Translations under genes and position numbers: made by a program
In this document: piece by piece, positions 42,720 to 52,404 of the stretch
How positions within the stretch are numbered: the stretch's first letter is position 1
Layout of the letters: each line of letters begins with the position of its first letter
The notes under the pieces: generated by a model
Database searches by the model: none
The model's input: only the letters and a program-made list of their open reading frames with translations
What the model was told of the DNA's origin: nothing
Assembly: GCA_031363945.1 (NCBI GenBank)
Contig: JANLVJ010000065.1
Location: forward strand, 62,001-126,000
DNA: 64,000 nt
Direction of reading: 5' to 3'
DNA from: JANLVJ01 sp031363945
GTDB taxonomy: Bacteria; Bacteroidota; Bacteroidia; Sphingobacteriales; Sphingobacteriaceae

Positions 42720-43883
42720 TCAGCCAAAAATCTTTTCAATATTAGTACTTGCATAGCCACAGGAAGTCGTCATACCTTTGCCCCCGATACCTGTAACGAT
42801 GTTTATTTTAGAATCAATTACCTGGTTAAATATTTCAGCATTTTTTGACTGGCAGTAATAGCCATTCCAGGTAGTCTGAATCTTCCAGGATGGCAGATCA
42901 AGAATTTTTCGGGCTTCTCTCAGCATAAGCTGGTTCAAAACTCCATCATTCGTATAATCAAGTGTATCAGCTGTTGAAACATCGGCATATTCATGGGAAT
43001 CACCTATGATGATTGAGCCATCTATAGCTTGCTTGAAGAGAATATGAACTCCCCACTTTTTAAGTTGTAACTCATTTTCAAAAGGTTTAAGATTCATATA
43101 CGTCTTACAACTTTTAAAAGCCCCGTATCTGCGTATTGAGAGTCCTGACAAAATACTGCCTGGTAACTTAACATGCGGCATCGGATAGGTTGATAACATC
43201 TGAAGCTTTACGAGCTCAAGTTCTGATTTAAGAAAAAGCTCTGGTAAAAGAAACTTAAAATCACGGCCATTACAGATCATTATCCTGCCAGCTTTATACC
43301 TGTTACCCATGGTATCAGTTACTTCACATGAATTTTGATTAACGATACATTCTTTAACAGGTGTTGAAGGTCTGTAGTCAAGATCATATTTAGCTATCAG
43401 GTATTCGTGTAAGCGGTGTATCATGATTTGGGGTTCGATACTTATTTCCTGGGGGAAATATAGGCCGCCCTTACAATAATCTGATTTAACTGCTGGTAGT
43501 TTTCTGATGCATTCTGCTGCCGTAAGCCGTACAGGACTATAACCAGTATGGTCATAAAAATCTGCCTTTTCGTGCAGGATAGCAAGTTCTTCTTCGGTAG
43601 ATGCCAGATAGGTAGACCCATTCTGTCTAACTGAAATATCGAATTCTGCCTGTATAGAAAGATAAGTTTCTAGACTCACCTTTCCATAATCAAACCATTC
43701 ATGTTCAACCATGCCAGATGGTATAACCTGGCCGAAATTGCGAACAGTTGCTTCAACAGGCCTCAGGTCTTTCTCAAGAAGCAGTACATTCAAACCTTTT
43801 CTTAAGGCAAAAAGCGCATGAAAAGTTCCAAGAGCACCTGCTCCGACAATAATTAAATCCCAATGTGTTTTGTGATGTATCAT
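42720..43883 (-). CDS. FAD-dependent oxidoreductase of the phosphonate-associated TIGR03364 type
   Basis: A 387-residue DAO-family flavoprotein. The dinucleotide motif is V-G-A-G-A-L-G-T-F-H-A near residue 14, followed by L-L-E-K-D. The R-N-F-G-Q-V-I-P-S-G-M segment and the G-I-G-G-K-G-M-T C-terminal FAD loop resemble the TIGR03364 clade, often found beside phosphonate catabolism genes, where it is thought to oxidise aminophosphonates or their N-alkyl derivatives. An XRE-cupin regulator lies 96 bp upstream on the same strand, and a PhnX-like HAD is divergent. The substrate is inferred only from family and context. Confidence 0.82.
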   Translation of the reverse strand: MIHHKTHWDLIIVGAGALGTFHALFALRKGLNVLLLEKDLRPVEATVRNFGQVIPSGMVEHEWFDYGKVSLETYLSIQAEFDISVRQNGSTYLASTEEELAILHEKADFYDHTGYSPVRLTAAECIRKLPAVKSDYCKGGLYFPQEISIEPQIMIHRLHEYLIAKYDLDYRPSTPVKECIVNQNSCEVTDTMGNRYKAGRIMICNGRDFKFLLPELFLKSELELVKLQMLSTYPMPHVKLPGSILSGLSIRRYGAFKSCKTYMNLKPFENELQLKKWGVHILFKQAIDGSIIIGDSHEYADVSTADTLDYTNDGVLNQLMLREARKILDLPSWKIQTTWNGYYCQSKNAEIFNQVIDSKINIVTGIGGKGMTTSCGYASTNIEKIFG

Positions 43884-43979
43884 TAACCTGAACTGGTATG
43901 AATTTCACGAAAATAGCCTTTTGATGTTGACTAATAAGAAACAAATTAATAAATAATTGTGAACTCTTTCAAGGCCGGG

Positions 43980-44555
43980 TTATTCGGCAGTTTGAGACAG
44001 ATAGACCTTGAAAAGAATACAGGGTGTTAAAGCCTGGTTGTGAACTGAATGTGCGATACGCCCATCGAAATAAAGCGTATCTCCCTCAGCCATAATGCAA
44101 ACATCCTCACCAATGATGTACGTAATTTCTCCTTTTACGGCATAAATAAGCTCATAGGCATGGGTAGCAATAGGTTTTCTGTAAACTAATCCAGGAATGG
44201 TAACCAGATTAACCCTGATTGAATTGCCATTTATATTTTGTGAAAGAATAAAATTATAAAAAAGTTCTGGAGAGTCAGCTCTGATTTCTGATTCCTGGGA
44301 TTCTTTTTTGATTAGCAGATAAGGAAGTTCGTCTTCAGCATTTATATTTTTGACCAGTTCACCTACATCAATCTGTAATGAATTGGCTATATCAATCAAG
44401 ACAGATAGAGAAGGCATCGTACGAAAATTTTCAATTTTTGAGATTAGACCCGGTGACAGATTACTTCGCTTGGCAAGCGCCCGAAGGGTCATTTTTTTTT
44501 CAGTTCGAATTTCTTTAATTCTCGATCCAATTAAACTCAGCCTGTCTACTTTCAT
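43980..44555 (-). CDS. XRE-family regulator with cupin domain
   Basis: A 191-residue transcription factor. An N-terminal XRE helix-turn-helix (about 10-66) has L-R-A-L-A-K-R-S-N-L-S-P-G-L-I-S-K-I-E. The C-terminal cupin domain (about 105-185) is a likely small-molecule sensor. This HTH-cupin design controls amino acid, amine or phosphonate genes in many bacteria. It lies between the FAD oxidoreductase (same strand, downstream) and the divergent PhnX-like hydrolase, so it probably controls both. Confidence 0.88.
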   Translation of the reverse strand: MKVDRLSLIGSRIKEIRTEKKMTLRALAKRSNLSPGLISKIENFRTMPSLSVLIDIANSLQIDVGELVKNINAEDELPYLLIKKESQESEIRADSPELFYNFILSQNINGNSIRVNLVTIPGLVYRKPIATHAYELIYAVKGEITYIIGEDVCIMAEGDTLYFDGRIAHSVHNQALTPCILFKVYLSQTAE

Positions 44556-44664
44556 TATATGTCTTAAATGACAGACTAAGTACGTTAAAATTGGACCGTT
44601 TTAAGAAAAGTAGAATTTTTATATAAAATTTGTTGAATATTTGTAAACAACAGGAAGTATAAAT

Positions 44665-45405
44665 ATGCAAAACTTAAAAAATATCAGGCTGATCGTTTTT
44701 GACATGGCTGGCACCACTGTTACTGATCAAAAAGAAGTTGAAGGCTGTTTTGAGCAAGCTGCCCTAAAAACTAGCCTCGATATAACAGCGGAAGAAATCA
44801 CTGCAGTTCAGGGCTGGTCGAAAGAATTCGTTTTTCGTAGTTTTTGGGCCAGACAGCTCCCCGATTCACCCCTTGAGGCTATGAAGAAGGCTGAAAACTC
44901 TTACTCAGTATTCAGACAGATTTTAGAAAATCATTATGTGCATGTGAAACAGGTTATACCTACCGAAGGCTGTCTCGCATTACTCACGTACTTAAAAGAA
45001 AAAAATATCAAGGTTGCACTGACAACAGGTTTTTATAGAAAGGTATGTGATATTATACTTGAGCGTATTGGATGGAAGTCGGGCCTTGATAACCAGTATA
45101 TGGGAAACCCTGATTCTCTGATTTCATTTTCAATATGCAGTGATGAAGTAATCAGTGGGCGGCCTGCCCCAGATATGATTTTAAAAGCAATGCAGGTACT
45201 TAAAATTAAAGATTCAGCAGCCGTAATTAACATTGGTGATACCCCATCAGATTTGCAATCAGGTATAAATGCAGGAGTACTGAGAAGTCTGGGTCTAAGT
45301 AATGGTACGCATACAATGGCCCAGCTTGACTGTTTACAGAATGATGGTATTTATTCTTCTCTTGGACATTTTCTTGAAGAGTTTAGAAATGCACTATCTG
45401 AGTAA
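44665..45405 (+). CDS. Phosphonatase-like (PhnX-like) HAD hydrolase
   Basis: A 246-residue HAD-superfamily hydrolase of the phosphonoacetaldehyde hydrolase-like group. The nucleophile is D13 in V-F-D13-M-A-G-T-T-V. A Lys at position 53 (Q-G-W-S-K53) aligns with the Schiff-base Lys of true PhnX. The second motif is T-T-G-F-Y and the last is I-G-D-T-P-S-D. PhnX cleaves phosphonoacetaldehyde to acetaldehyde and phosphate; the retained Lys suggests similar C-P bond chemistry here. It is divergent from the XRE-cupin regulator. No PhnW transaminase or phosphonate transporter is nearby. Confidence 0.82.
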   Translation: MQNLKNIRLIVFDMAGTTVTDQKEVEGCFEQAALKTSLDITAEEITAVQGWSKEFVFRSFWARQLPDSPLEAMKKAENSYSVFRQILENHYVHVKQVIPTEGCLALLTYLKEKNIKVALTTGFYRKVCDIILERIGWKSGLDNQYMGNPDSLISFSICSDEVISGRPAPDMILKAMQVLKIKDSAAVINIGDTPSDLQSGINAGVLRSLGLSNGTHTMAQLDCLQNDGIYSSLGHFLEEFRNALSE

Positions 45406-45411
45406 GAAAGC

Positions 45412-46632
45412 CTATTTAAACCTGATTGCCTTAATTGGATTAATTCGGGTAATAAGGTATGATGGCAGTAATAACATCAATACACAGACAATCAATGTTC
45501 CGGCATTTATTTCAAATACCGATAACCAGCTGATTCTAATCGGTACATAGGCCATATAGTATGTTTCAGCATTCAATGAAATCAGCTGATACCTTGACTG
45601 TAGAAAACAGAATCCTAATCCGATCAAATTACCCAAAAGCATACCCAGACCGATCAGGTAAATGGCAACGCCTAGAAATATTTTTCTGATGGCAAGATCA
45701 GAGCTTCCCAATGCCTTTAAAATACCGATTGTGGCGGTGCGCTCGAGAATCATAATCAGCAAAGCAGAAATCATATTAATACCCGCTACCAGTAACATTA
45801 AAACTAAAATTACCTGCACATTGACATCAGTCAGTGAAAGCCAGTCAAAGAGCTGGGCATAAAGCTGTCTGATTGAATATACCTTGAGACTTACGGGCAT
45901 CACCCTGTTTAAATTCTTTTGCGTTTTATCGAGCTCGTTAAAATCGGTTAAATCAATCTGTACCCCTGCACATAAATCACTGCCCCAGTTTTTTAATTTT
46001 CTGACCAGTCTGATATCACCCAGGATAAAGGTTTTATCAAGCTCATCCATACCCAGGTCATAAATACCAACGACATGTAGCTTTCGAATTCTTACCGGGT
46101 TTTGTATAAAGTACATGATGACATGATCACCAGTTTTCAATTTTAGCCTTGATGCAATTACCTTTGGCACCAAAATATCAAGGGAAAGGGAATCTGATTG
46201 AAAATCAAGGCCTCTGCCTGAAATGAGCTTATCCTGAAAAAAAGAACGGTTATAATCAGGGCTCAACCCTTTTAAAAGCACACCTTCAATTTCACCATTG
46301 AGTGAAAGAATACCAGCAATACTGGCCGTGGGGGTCATAGAAGTAACTCCTGAAACTGCGGCTGTTTTACTCTTCAGGGCATGATCCCAGTGAAAGGGCG
46401 CATTTTCATAACTACCGTTTTCATTTAGTCTTGAAATTTGCAAATCACCGCCAAAGCCTCGCACCTTATCTCTTATTGTACCCTTGAAACCGGCCATAAT
46501 AGCGACCGAACAAATCATGACGGCTACTCCCAGGGCAATACCCGTGATTGCAATATTTACTATGAGTTTGGAAAATCGTTTTCTCGCCTGAAATGTAAAT
46601 CTGCTCGCAATAAAAAATTCAAAAAAACTCAT
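45412..46632 (-). CDS. LolC/LolE-type ABC transporter permease (FtsX domain)
   Basis: A 406-residue MacB/LolE-like permease: first membrane helix about 23-46 (after F-S-K-L-I-V-N-I-A), a periplasmic core domain (about 50-255), then three helices forming the FtsX domain with A-T-I-G-I-L-K-A-L-G-S (about 290-300). It is thought to extract lipoproteins from the inner membrane for sorting. The ATPase LolD is not in the window. Its 3' end is 6 bp from the stop of the convergent PhnX-like gene. Confidence 0.88.
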   Translation of the reverse strand: MSFFEFFIASRFTFQARKRFSKLIVNIAITGIALGVAVMICSVAIMAGFKGTIRDKVRGFGGDLQISRLNENGSYENAPFHWDHALKSKTAAVSGVTSMTPTASIAGILSLNGEIEGVLLKGLSPDYNRSFFQDKLISGRGLDFQSDSLSLDILVPKVIASRLKLKTGDHVIMYFIQNPVRIRKLHVVGIYDLGMDELDKTFILGDIRLVRKLKNWGSDLCAGVQIDLTDFNELDKTQKNLNRVMPVSLKVYSIRQLYAQLFDWLSLTDVNVQVILVLMLLVAGINMISALLIMILERTATIGILKALGSSDLAIRKIFLGVAIYLIGLGMLLGNLIGLGFCFLQSRYQLISLNAETYYMAYVPIRISWLSVFEINAGTLIVCVLMLLLPSYLITRINPIKAIRFK

Positions 46633-46708
46633 TCAGTATAGTTGACCCTTTATACCGTCTAAATTAGGGGAAAAGATTATATCTTGCTCATGCTAAGTAT
46701 AACCCTTG

Positions 46709-47878
46709 ATGAAAGCACTGACCTTTTTATGCCTCTTAATTTTCTTACAAAAAGCTTGCCCGGCTCAAAGCCTCATTCTTACCGGAGCCGAGCAAACCGT
46801 TAATTATTTCAAACTGCTCAAGCATAAACACCTGGGTATGGTGGTAAATGCAGGATCAAGAATTGGCAATACTCATCTGGTTGATAGCATATTAAATGCT
46901 GGGATGAAGATTGAAAAAATTTTCGCCCCTGAACATGGCTTTCGCGGGCAGGCTGATGCTGGTGAATCAGTAGAAAATACTCTCGATAAAACAAGCGGCA
47001 TTCCCGTGATTTCACTTTATGGCAAGCATACAAGACCTTCTGAAAGCGATCTTCAGGGTATTGATTTAATGGTTTTTGATTTGCAGGATGTTGGTGCCCG
47101 ATTTTACACGTATCTTTCAACCTTACATGAGGTAATGAAAGCCTGCTCAGAGCAGCATATCCCCTTACTACTTCTTGACAGACCCAACCCAAACGGTTTT
47201 TGTATTGATGGCCCTATACTTGACACCATAAATTGCCGCTCTTTCGTGGGTATTGATCCAGTGCCTGTCGTTTATGGTATGACCATAGGTGAGTATGCAC
47301 GTATGATTAATGGTGAAGGCTGGTTGGGAAAAGCCGATGTCTGCAAGCTCAATATAATTTCCCTTAAAAATTACACCCACAAAAGCCTGTATCATTTACC
47401 CTTGCCCCCATCACCGAATCTGCCAACTGATTTATCAATAGCACTTTATCCTAGCTTATGCTTCTTTGAGGGTACGGTGATTAGTGTCGCAAGAGGTACG
47501 AATTACCCCTTCGAGGCCTTTGGTCATCCTGATCTGCCTTCTGGTGCTTTTAGTTTTATACCAGTTCCAATTGAAGGCAAGAGCAAGCACCCACCTTTAG
47601 AAAATAAAACCTGTAATGGAACAGATTTGCGGGGTTATAATGAGATAAATTTTTTAAATACGGGTCAACTAAATCTGACCTGGTTAATTAACACTTATCA
47701 GGCATTCCCAGATAAAAATAAGTTTTTCAATAATTATTTTGAAAAGCTTGCAGGTACCCTCAACTTACGAAAGCAGCTGATAGCAGGTAATACAGAAGCA
47801 CAGATTCGTGATAGCTGGCAGGCAGGCTTAACTAATTTCAAGCTTGTCAGAAAGAAATATTTACTGTATTCAGAGTAG
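46709..47878 (+). CDS. DUF1343 / NamZ-like exo-beta-N-acetylmuramidase
   Basis: A 389-residue exported protein of the DUF1343 family (GH171), whose B. subtilis member NamZ removes terminal MurNAc from muropeptide sugars. Signal peptide 1-19 ends C-P-A-Q. The family motifs include A-P-E-H-G-F-R-G, S-L-Y-G-K-H-T-R-P, D-L-Q-D-V-G-A-R-F-Y-T-Y and D-R-P-N-P-N-G. The ATG at 46709 is preferred over the TTG just before it. It probably acts in the periplasm in cell-wall recycling. It stands alone between the LolE-type gene (divergent) and fmt (91-bp gap). Confidence 0.9.
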   Translation: MKALTFLCLLIFLQKACPAQSLILTGAEQTVNYFKLLKHKHLGMVVNAGSRIGNTHLVDSILNAGMKIEKIFAPEHGFRGQADAGESVENTLDKTSGIPVISLYGKHTRPSESDLQGIDLMVFDLQDVGARFYTYLSTLHEVMKACSEQHIPLLLLDRPNPNGFCIDGPILDTINCRSFVGIDPVPVVYGMTIGEYARMINGEGWLGKADVCKLNIISLKNYTHKSLYHLPLPPSPNLPTDLSIALYPSLCFFEGTVISVARGTNYPFEAFGHPDLPSGAFSFIPVPIEGKSKHPPLENKTCNGTDLRGYNEINFLNTGQLNLTWLINTYQAFPDKNKFFNNYFEKLAGTLNLRKQLIAGNTEAQIRDSWQAGLTNFKLVRKKYLLYSE

Positions 47879-47969
47879 ATAGGTTTGATTGATTCAGTTA
47901 ACCTCTACAACATTCTCGCGCCATATACTCTGTAAACAATGATTAGCGTATATTGAAAGAAAAAAATTT

Positions 47970-48926
47970 ATGCGTATTGTGTTCATGGGTACACCAGAAT
48001 TTGCCGTAGCCTCACTTAAAATTCTGTTTGATCACGATTTCGAGATTGCAGGTGTCATCACAGCCCCTGATAAACCTGCTGGTAGAGGCCGTAAAGTGCA
48101 GCAATCAGCTGTAAAAGAATTTGCTACTGCGCATAATATCCCGGTCTTACAGCCGGTAAATTTGAAAGATCCGCTTTTTATAGCTGACCTAACAGCCCTG
48201 AAACCAGATTTACAAGTTGTTGTGGCGTTCAGAATGCTGCCCGAAGTAGTATTTTCAATTCCTTCACTGGGTACCTTTAATCTTCATGGTTCTCTTTTAC
48301 CACAATACAGAGGTGCCGCTCCTATAAATTGGGCAGTTATGAATGGAGAAGCCGAAACGGGGGTCACCACTTTCTTTCTCAATAATGAGATAGATAAAGG
48401 AGCGATTCTCTTTTCAGCAAAATTGTCTATTGGCGAAAGTGAAACCGCAGGAGAACTACATGACCGGATGATGGCCCTGGGTGCAGAACAGGTTTTAAAA
48501 ACTGCCATTGCTATTGAAAGTCACACGGCTTCTGCTGCGACAGCCATAGTACAGCCAATACAAGCTGACCTCAAACCTGCACCCAAACTTTTTAAGGCCG
48601 ATTGTGAAATAGACTGGACTCAGAATGTAGCCACTGTCTACAATAAAATTCGGGGGCTTAGCCCTTATCCAACCTCCTTTACGACCATAAAAGGGTTAGT
48701 CTTAAAAGTTTTTTCTGCTGAATTAATAGGTGATTCTGATGCTGATGATCTTCTGAAACTTGAGATTCAAGCCCTTAACTACCAACCTGGAGAAGTGTTA
48801 AGCGATGGTAAAACCTTTTTACTCTTCAGAGCTGCTGACGGTTTTCTTAAACTAACCGATATACAGCTAGAAAACAAGAAGAGAATGAGCACAAGTGATC
48901 TGCTAAGAGGTTTTTCGATTAACTAA
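47970..48926 (+). CDS. fmt: Methionyl-tRNA formyltransferase
   Basis: The 318-residue enzyme formylates initiator Met-tRNA using 10-formyl-THF. The N-terminal hydrolase-like domain has M-G-T-P-E-F-A, F-N-L-H-G-S-L-L-P (catalytic Asn and His) and P-Q-Y-R-G-A-A-P-I-N-W-A. The C-terminal OB-like tRNA domain starts near 205. Its mate def is not in the window. A bidirectional hairpin follows. Confidence 0.96.
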   Translation: MRIVFMGTPEFAVASLKILFDHDFEIAGVITAPDKPAGRGRKVQQSAVKEFATAHNIPVLQPVNLKDPLFIADLTALKPDLQVVVAFRMLPEVVFSIPSLGTFNLHGSLLPQYRGAAPINWAVMNGEAETGVTTFFLNNEIDKGAILFSAKLSIGESETAGELHDRMMALGAEQVLKTAIAIESHTASAATAIVQPIQADLKPAPKLFKADCEIDWTQNVATVYNKIRGLSPYPTSFTTIKGLVLKVFSAELIGDSDADDLLKLEIQALNYQPGEVLSDGKTFLLFRAADGFLKLTDIQLENKKRMSTSDLLRGFSIN

Positions 48927-48937
48927 GTTCTTTTTGG

Positions 48938-48970
48938 CCCTCGCATTTTCTAAATAAAAAAAATGCAGGG
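48938..48970. terminator. Bidirectional terminator between fmt and the class IV aminotransferase
   Basis: CCCT-C-GCATTTT pairs with AAAATGCAGGG, an 11-bp stem with one bulged C and a short A-rich loop, with T/A tracts on both sides. It lies between two convergent stop codons. Confidence 0.7.
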
Positions 48971-48976
48971 TACTGA

Positions 48977-49837
48977 TTACCCTACCTCAGCTAATGAAAT
49001 TTTTTCATTTAGTAATTGGGTAATTTTTTTTGCCAGCTGATTATAGTAACGCTTCTGCTTATAGCCGCCAACCCAGCGAATTCCCTGAACGGCATTTGTC
49101 AAAAACACTTCATCAGCATCAAGTAATGATAAAGGTGGTATGGCAAGTTCGGTAATTTGAATATCATTTGCCCTGAGTAAATCAATGACTACCTGACGCA
49201 TGACCCCTTCTGTACAACCTTCCATCAGGCCAGGGGTAAATACCTTATTACTTTTTACCAAAAAAATATTGGTGCTGGTACCTTCTACGAGCCCGCCTTC
49301 ATCATTGAGCAAAAAAATTTCATCAAGACCATTTTCTTTTTTTGAAATAGCTGCAAGAACATAGGGCAGGGCATTGGTTGTTTTCAACCTTGAAAGAGCA
49401 TTACGGGGTAAGATCACACCAGAAAACAGGTCTACCAGATTCCCTTTTTCGTTCAAGGTAAAGTTTTCAATATCCAATTTTTCGAGCTCTACGACAAAAG
49501 AGAATTGATTGGTCAGGGGAGTATATAAGCCCTCACCTGCTCGGTAAACTGAAAATCTGATTCTGCCACTCTTAAAAATCCGAACACTTCGTGATAGCTT
49601 TAAGACTTCTTCACACATCCACTCTTTTGTGAAATGTGAATCATAATCTAGTCTGAGCATATCCATACCAGCAATAAGACGGTTGAAGTGAATATCTGAA
49701 AACAACACTTTTCCTTTATGAAAACGCATTGTTTCAAAAACACCATCACCATACCTGAATGCACGGTTACTTATATGAAATATAGGGAGAGAGGCATCCT
49801 GAATATGCCCATTCACATTTATACTTACCTTTTCCAA
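48977..49837 (-). CDS. Class IV aminotransferase (PabC / branched-chain aminotransferase-like)
   Basis: A 286-residue fold-type IV PLP enzyme. The N-terminal F-R-Y-G-D-G-V-F-E-T motif, the PLP Lys in R-L-K-T-T-N, and E-G-T-S-T-N-I-F-L-V are present. The family includes 4-amino-4-deoxychorismate lyase (PabC), D-amino acid transaminase and BCAT. The length and a pabB gene 11 kb away in the same window make PabC a reasonable guess, not proven. It lies 15 bp downstream of the RluD gene and is likely co-transcribed. Confidence 0.8.
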   Translation of the reverse strand: MEKVSINVNGHIQDASLPIFHISNRAFRYGDGVFETMRFHKGKVLFSDIHFNRLIAGMDMLRLDYDSHFTKEWMCEEVLKLSRSVRIFKSGRIRFSVYRAGEGLYTPLTNQFSFVVELEKLDIENFTLNEKGNLVDLFSGVILPRNALSRLKTTNALPYVLAAISKKENGLDEIFLLNDEGGLVEGTSTNIFLVKSNKVFTPGLMEGCTEGVMRQVVIDLLRANDIQITELAIPPLSLLDADEVFLTNAVQGIRWVGGYKQKRYYNQLAKKITQLLNEKISLAEVG

Positions 49838-49852
49838 TCGACTTTAATTAAA

Positions 49853-50953
49853 TTAATCATTGATCAGGCTGCTATCAGTAGTTGCATTTCCATTGTCAGC
49901 TGAAGTATCGCCCGTATCAATTAGATTTTTCATGTACCCATCCCATTTCTCAATCAATAGCCTGAAATTTTCAGGAACATCGCTTTCAAAACTAACCTTA
50001 TTTCGAGTGCGTGGATGAATGAACCCTAGCGTGCGGGCATGTAAAGCTTGTGAAGGCATTAATTTGAAGCAATTTTCTACAAATGACCGGTAGTTGCTGA
50101 AAACAGGTCCTTTAATAATTTTATCACCCCCATAACTAGGGTCGCCGAATAGTGGATGGGCGATAGATTTAAAATGTGCCCTGATCTGATGAGTACGTCC
50201 GGTCTCAAGCGTACAGGCTATCAGGGTTACATATTGAAAACGCCTTAACACTTTATAATGAGTAACTGACCACTTTCCTTTTTCAGGGTCTGTAAACATA
50301 TCCATGATTTTACGATCGCGAACACTTCGACCTATATATCCTGTAATCTTACCATCTTCTTCAAGATCACCCCAAACAAGGGCATAATACTGACGCTCTA
50401 CAGTATGGTCGAAAAACTGCTTTGCCAGTAAGGTCATAGCCGTTTCATGCTTACTGATCAGTAATAAACCAGTAGTGTCTTTATCTATCCGGTGTACAAG
50501 ACCCGGACGGGCTACATTGCCAGGCATATCAGGCAGATGCTGAAAATGAAAAGCCAGAGCATTAACCAATGTACCTGTATAATTATTATAACCCGGGTGA
50601 ACTACCATACCAGCCGCCTTATTGACAATAATCACATCATCATCTTCATGAATGATATTAATTGGCAGATCTTCAGGATAAACTTCGGTATCTCGTGGTG
50701 GGTGAGCAAGAACAAGGGAAATAATATCACCTGGTTTTACCCTGTAACTTGACTTTACATCTTTTCCATTAACCAGGATTGTACCAGTTTCAGCAGCATT
50801 CTGAATCCGGTTTCTCGACGTATTTTCGAGACGGTTAATCAGAAATTTATCAATACGAAGCAATGATTGCCCCTTATCAACTACTATGCGAAAATGTTCG
50901 TATAACTCACTTTCTTCTGCATCGTTTGTCGCCCATTCATCATCCTCAATCAT
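49853..50953 (-). CDS. RluA-family 23S rRNA pseudouridine synthase (RluD-like)
   Basis: A 366-residue enzyme with an N-terminal S4 RNA-binding domain (about 35-95) and a catalytic domain holding H-R-I-D157-K-D-T-T-G, where D157 is the nucleophilic Asp. The G-R-T-H-Q-I-R-A-H motif follows near 258. RluD makes pseudouridines in helix 69 of 23S rRNA; RluA/RluC paralogues are possible. The N-terminus is acidic (about 1-20), and the C-terminal 25 residues are low-complexity. Confidence 0.9.
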   Translation of the reverse strand: MIEDDEWATNDAEESELYEHFRIVVDKGQSLLRIDKFLINRLENTSRNRIQNAAETGTILVNGKDVKSSYRVKPGDIISLVLAHPPRDTEVYPEDLPINIIHEDDDVIIVNKAAGMVVHPGYNNYTGTLVNALAFHFQHLPDMPGNVARPGLVHRIDKDTTGLLLISKHETAMTLLAKQFFDHTVERQYYALVWGDLEEDGKITGYIGRSVRDRKIMDMFTDPEKGKWSVTHYKVLRRFQYVTLIACTLETGRTHQIRAHFKSIAHPLFGDPSYGGDKIIKGPVFSNYRSFVENCFKLMPSQALHARTLGFIHPRTRNKVSFESDVPENFRLLIEKWDGYMKNLIDTGDTSADNGNATTDSSLIND

Positions 50954-51128
50954 AGCGCAAAGGTATTGCTTAAATATTAAACTGAAAATGCTAAATTAAT
51001 CTTGGTTCTAATTCCTCTTAAATGATAAAGCAACCTATTTTTTAGTAAAAAATCTAAATCATCTGGCGTTCAAATTGTCAGAGATAATATACTTGCATTT
51101 ATTAGCTTTGGTGAGCAATCATTAATTT

Positions 51129-52295
51129 ATGGAAAAAATTGTACCCCAAGGCCAGAACAGGCTGCTCTCTTTAGATGTATTTCGGGGGCTTACTATTATG
51201 TTTATGATCATCGTAAACAATCCTGGAAATTACAGGGCCATCTATTGGGCACTCGAACATGCGAGATGGAATGGGCTAACTCCTACTGATCTGGTATTTC
51301 CTTTTTTTTTATTTATTTCTGGAGTTTCTATCGTTTTTGCCTTATCTACAAAAAAAGAAGCCGGAAGTGATTATCAATCACTTGTAAAAACGATCATACG
51401 CCGGGGGATGATCCTGATTTTGTTGGGAATTGCGATTCATTCAATTCCAGGTCTCTATGAATTACAGCACTGGTCATGGGTACGATTTTTTAGTGAAATG
51501 CGATATCCGGGGGTCTTACAGCGTATCGGACTGGTCTATATAGCCGCATCAATTATTTTTTTAACGTGTAGTAATCGTTTAATCTGGATTTTGGCATTTG
51601 GTTTTATATTCGTTTATTACATATTAATGGCCTATATACCAGTACCAGGTGTAGGGCCATCAACCTTTGCTCCGGCTATGAATCTTGAAAGTTGGCTTGA
51701 TAGGGTTGTTCTGGGAACGCATCACCTGTATAGATCTACATTTTTCTGGGATCCTGAAGGTGTGCTCAGTACCTTGCCTGCAATATCAACAGGTTTATTT
51801 GGCATTCTTACCGGTCTGGTGTTGAAAACTAAAGATGAAAATTTCAGTAAACTCAGGTTCATGCTGGTGCAGGGTATGCTATTACTTTTTTTTGGTATTG
51901 TGTTCAGCCTGCTTTTTCCTATAAATAAAAACCTGTGGAGCAGTTCATTTGTACTAGTAACAGCTGGTTTAGCAAATTTATTACTTGCCTTGTTCTTCTT
52001 CTTGATTGACATTAAAAAACGAACAGGTTTTACAAAACCATTTATTGTTTATGGTATGAATAGTATTCTAGTATATGCCATTGCTGAATCACTTGAGACT
52101 ATTACAAACTATATTCAAATCGATATTGGTATGGGAAAGAAAACAGGTCTGTTTGGTTTTATCTACCTTCATGTTTTTGCGCCTGTATTTTCTTCACCTT
52201 ATAATGCTTCAATGGCCTGGTCAATTTGCTATTCATTAGCGTTTATGCCCTTATTATGGTACTTTTATAAGAAAAAGATTTTCCTAAAGATTTAA
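51129..52295 (+). CDS. NagX/HGSNAT-like membrane acyltransferase (DUF1624/DUF5009)
   Basis: A 388-residue protein with about ten membrane helices. The hallmark L-S-L-D-V-F-R-G-L-T-I near residue 13 is followed by P-T-D-L-V-F-P-F-F-L-F-I-S-G. The family includes human heparan-alpha-glucosaminide N-acetyltransferase and bacterial NagX, thought to handle glucosamine sugars or transfer acetyl groups across the membrane. With GH20 and NamZ in the window it may take part in amino-sugar use. It is monocistronic. Confidence 0.85.
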   Translation: MEKIVPQGQNRLLSLDVFRGLTIMFMIIVNNPGNYRAIYWALEHARWNGLTPTDLVFPFFLFISGVSIVFALSTKKEAGSDYQSLVKTIIRRGMILILLGIAIHSIPGLYELQHWSWVRFFSEMRYPGVLQRIGLVYIAASIIFLTCSNRLIWILAFGFIFVYYILMAYIPVPGVGPSTFAPAMNLESWLDRVVLGTHHLYRSTFFWDPEGVLSTLPAISTGLFGILTGLVLKTKDENFSKLRFMLVQGMLLLFFGIVFSLLFPINKNLWSSSFVLVTAGLANLLLALFFFLIDIKKRTGFTKPFIVYGMNSILVYAIAESLETITNYIQIDIGMGKKTGLFGFIYLHVFAPVFSSPYNASMAWSICYSLAFMPLLWYFYKKKIFLKI

Positions 52296-52404
52296 AATAT
52301 TAACTGATAGATTATTCCCCTCAAATAATTTAGTTGATTAGTAAGAATACAACCAGATTACAGGAATATATTTTCCACATCAATTTTAAGCTTCACGTTT
52401 ATTT

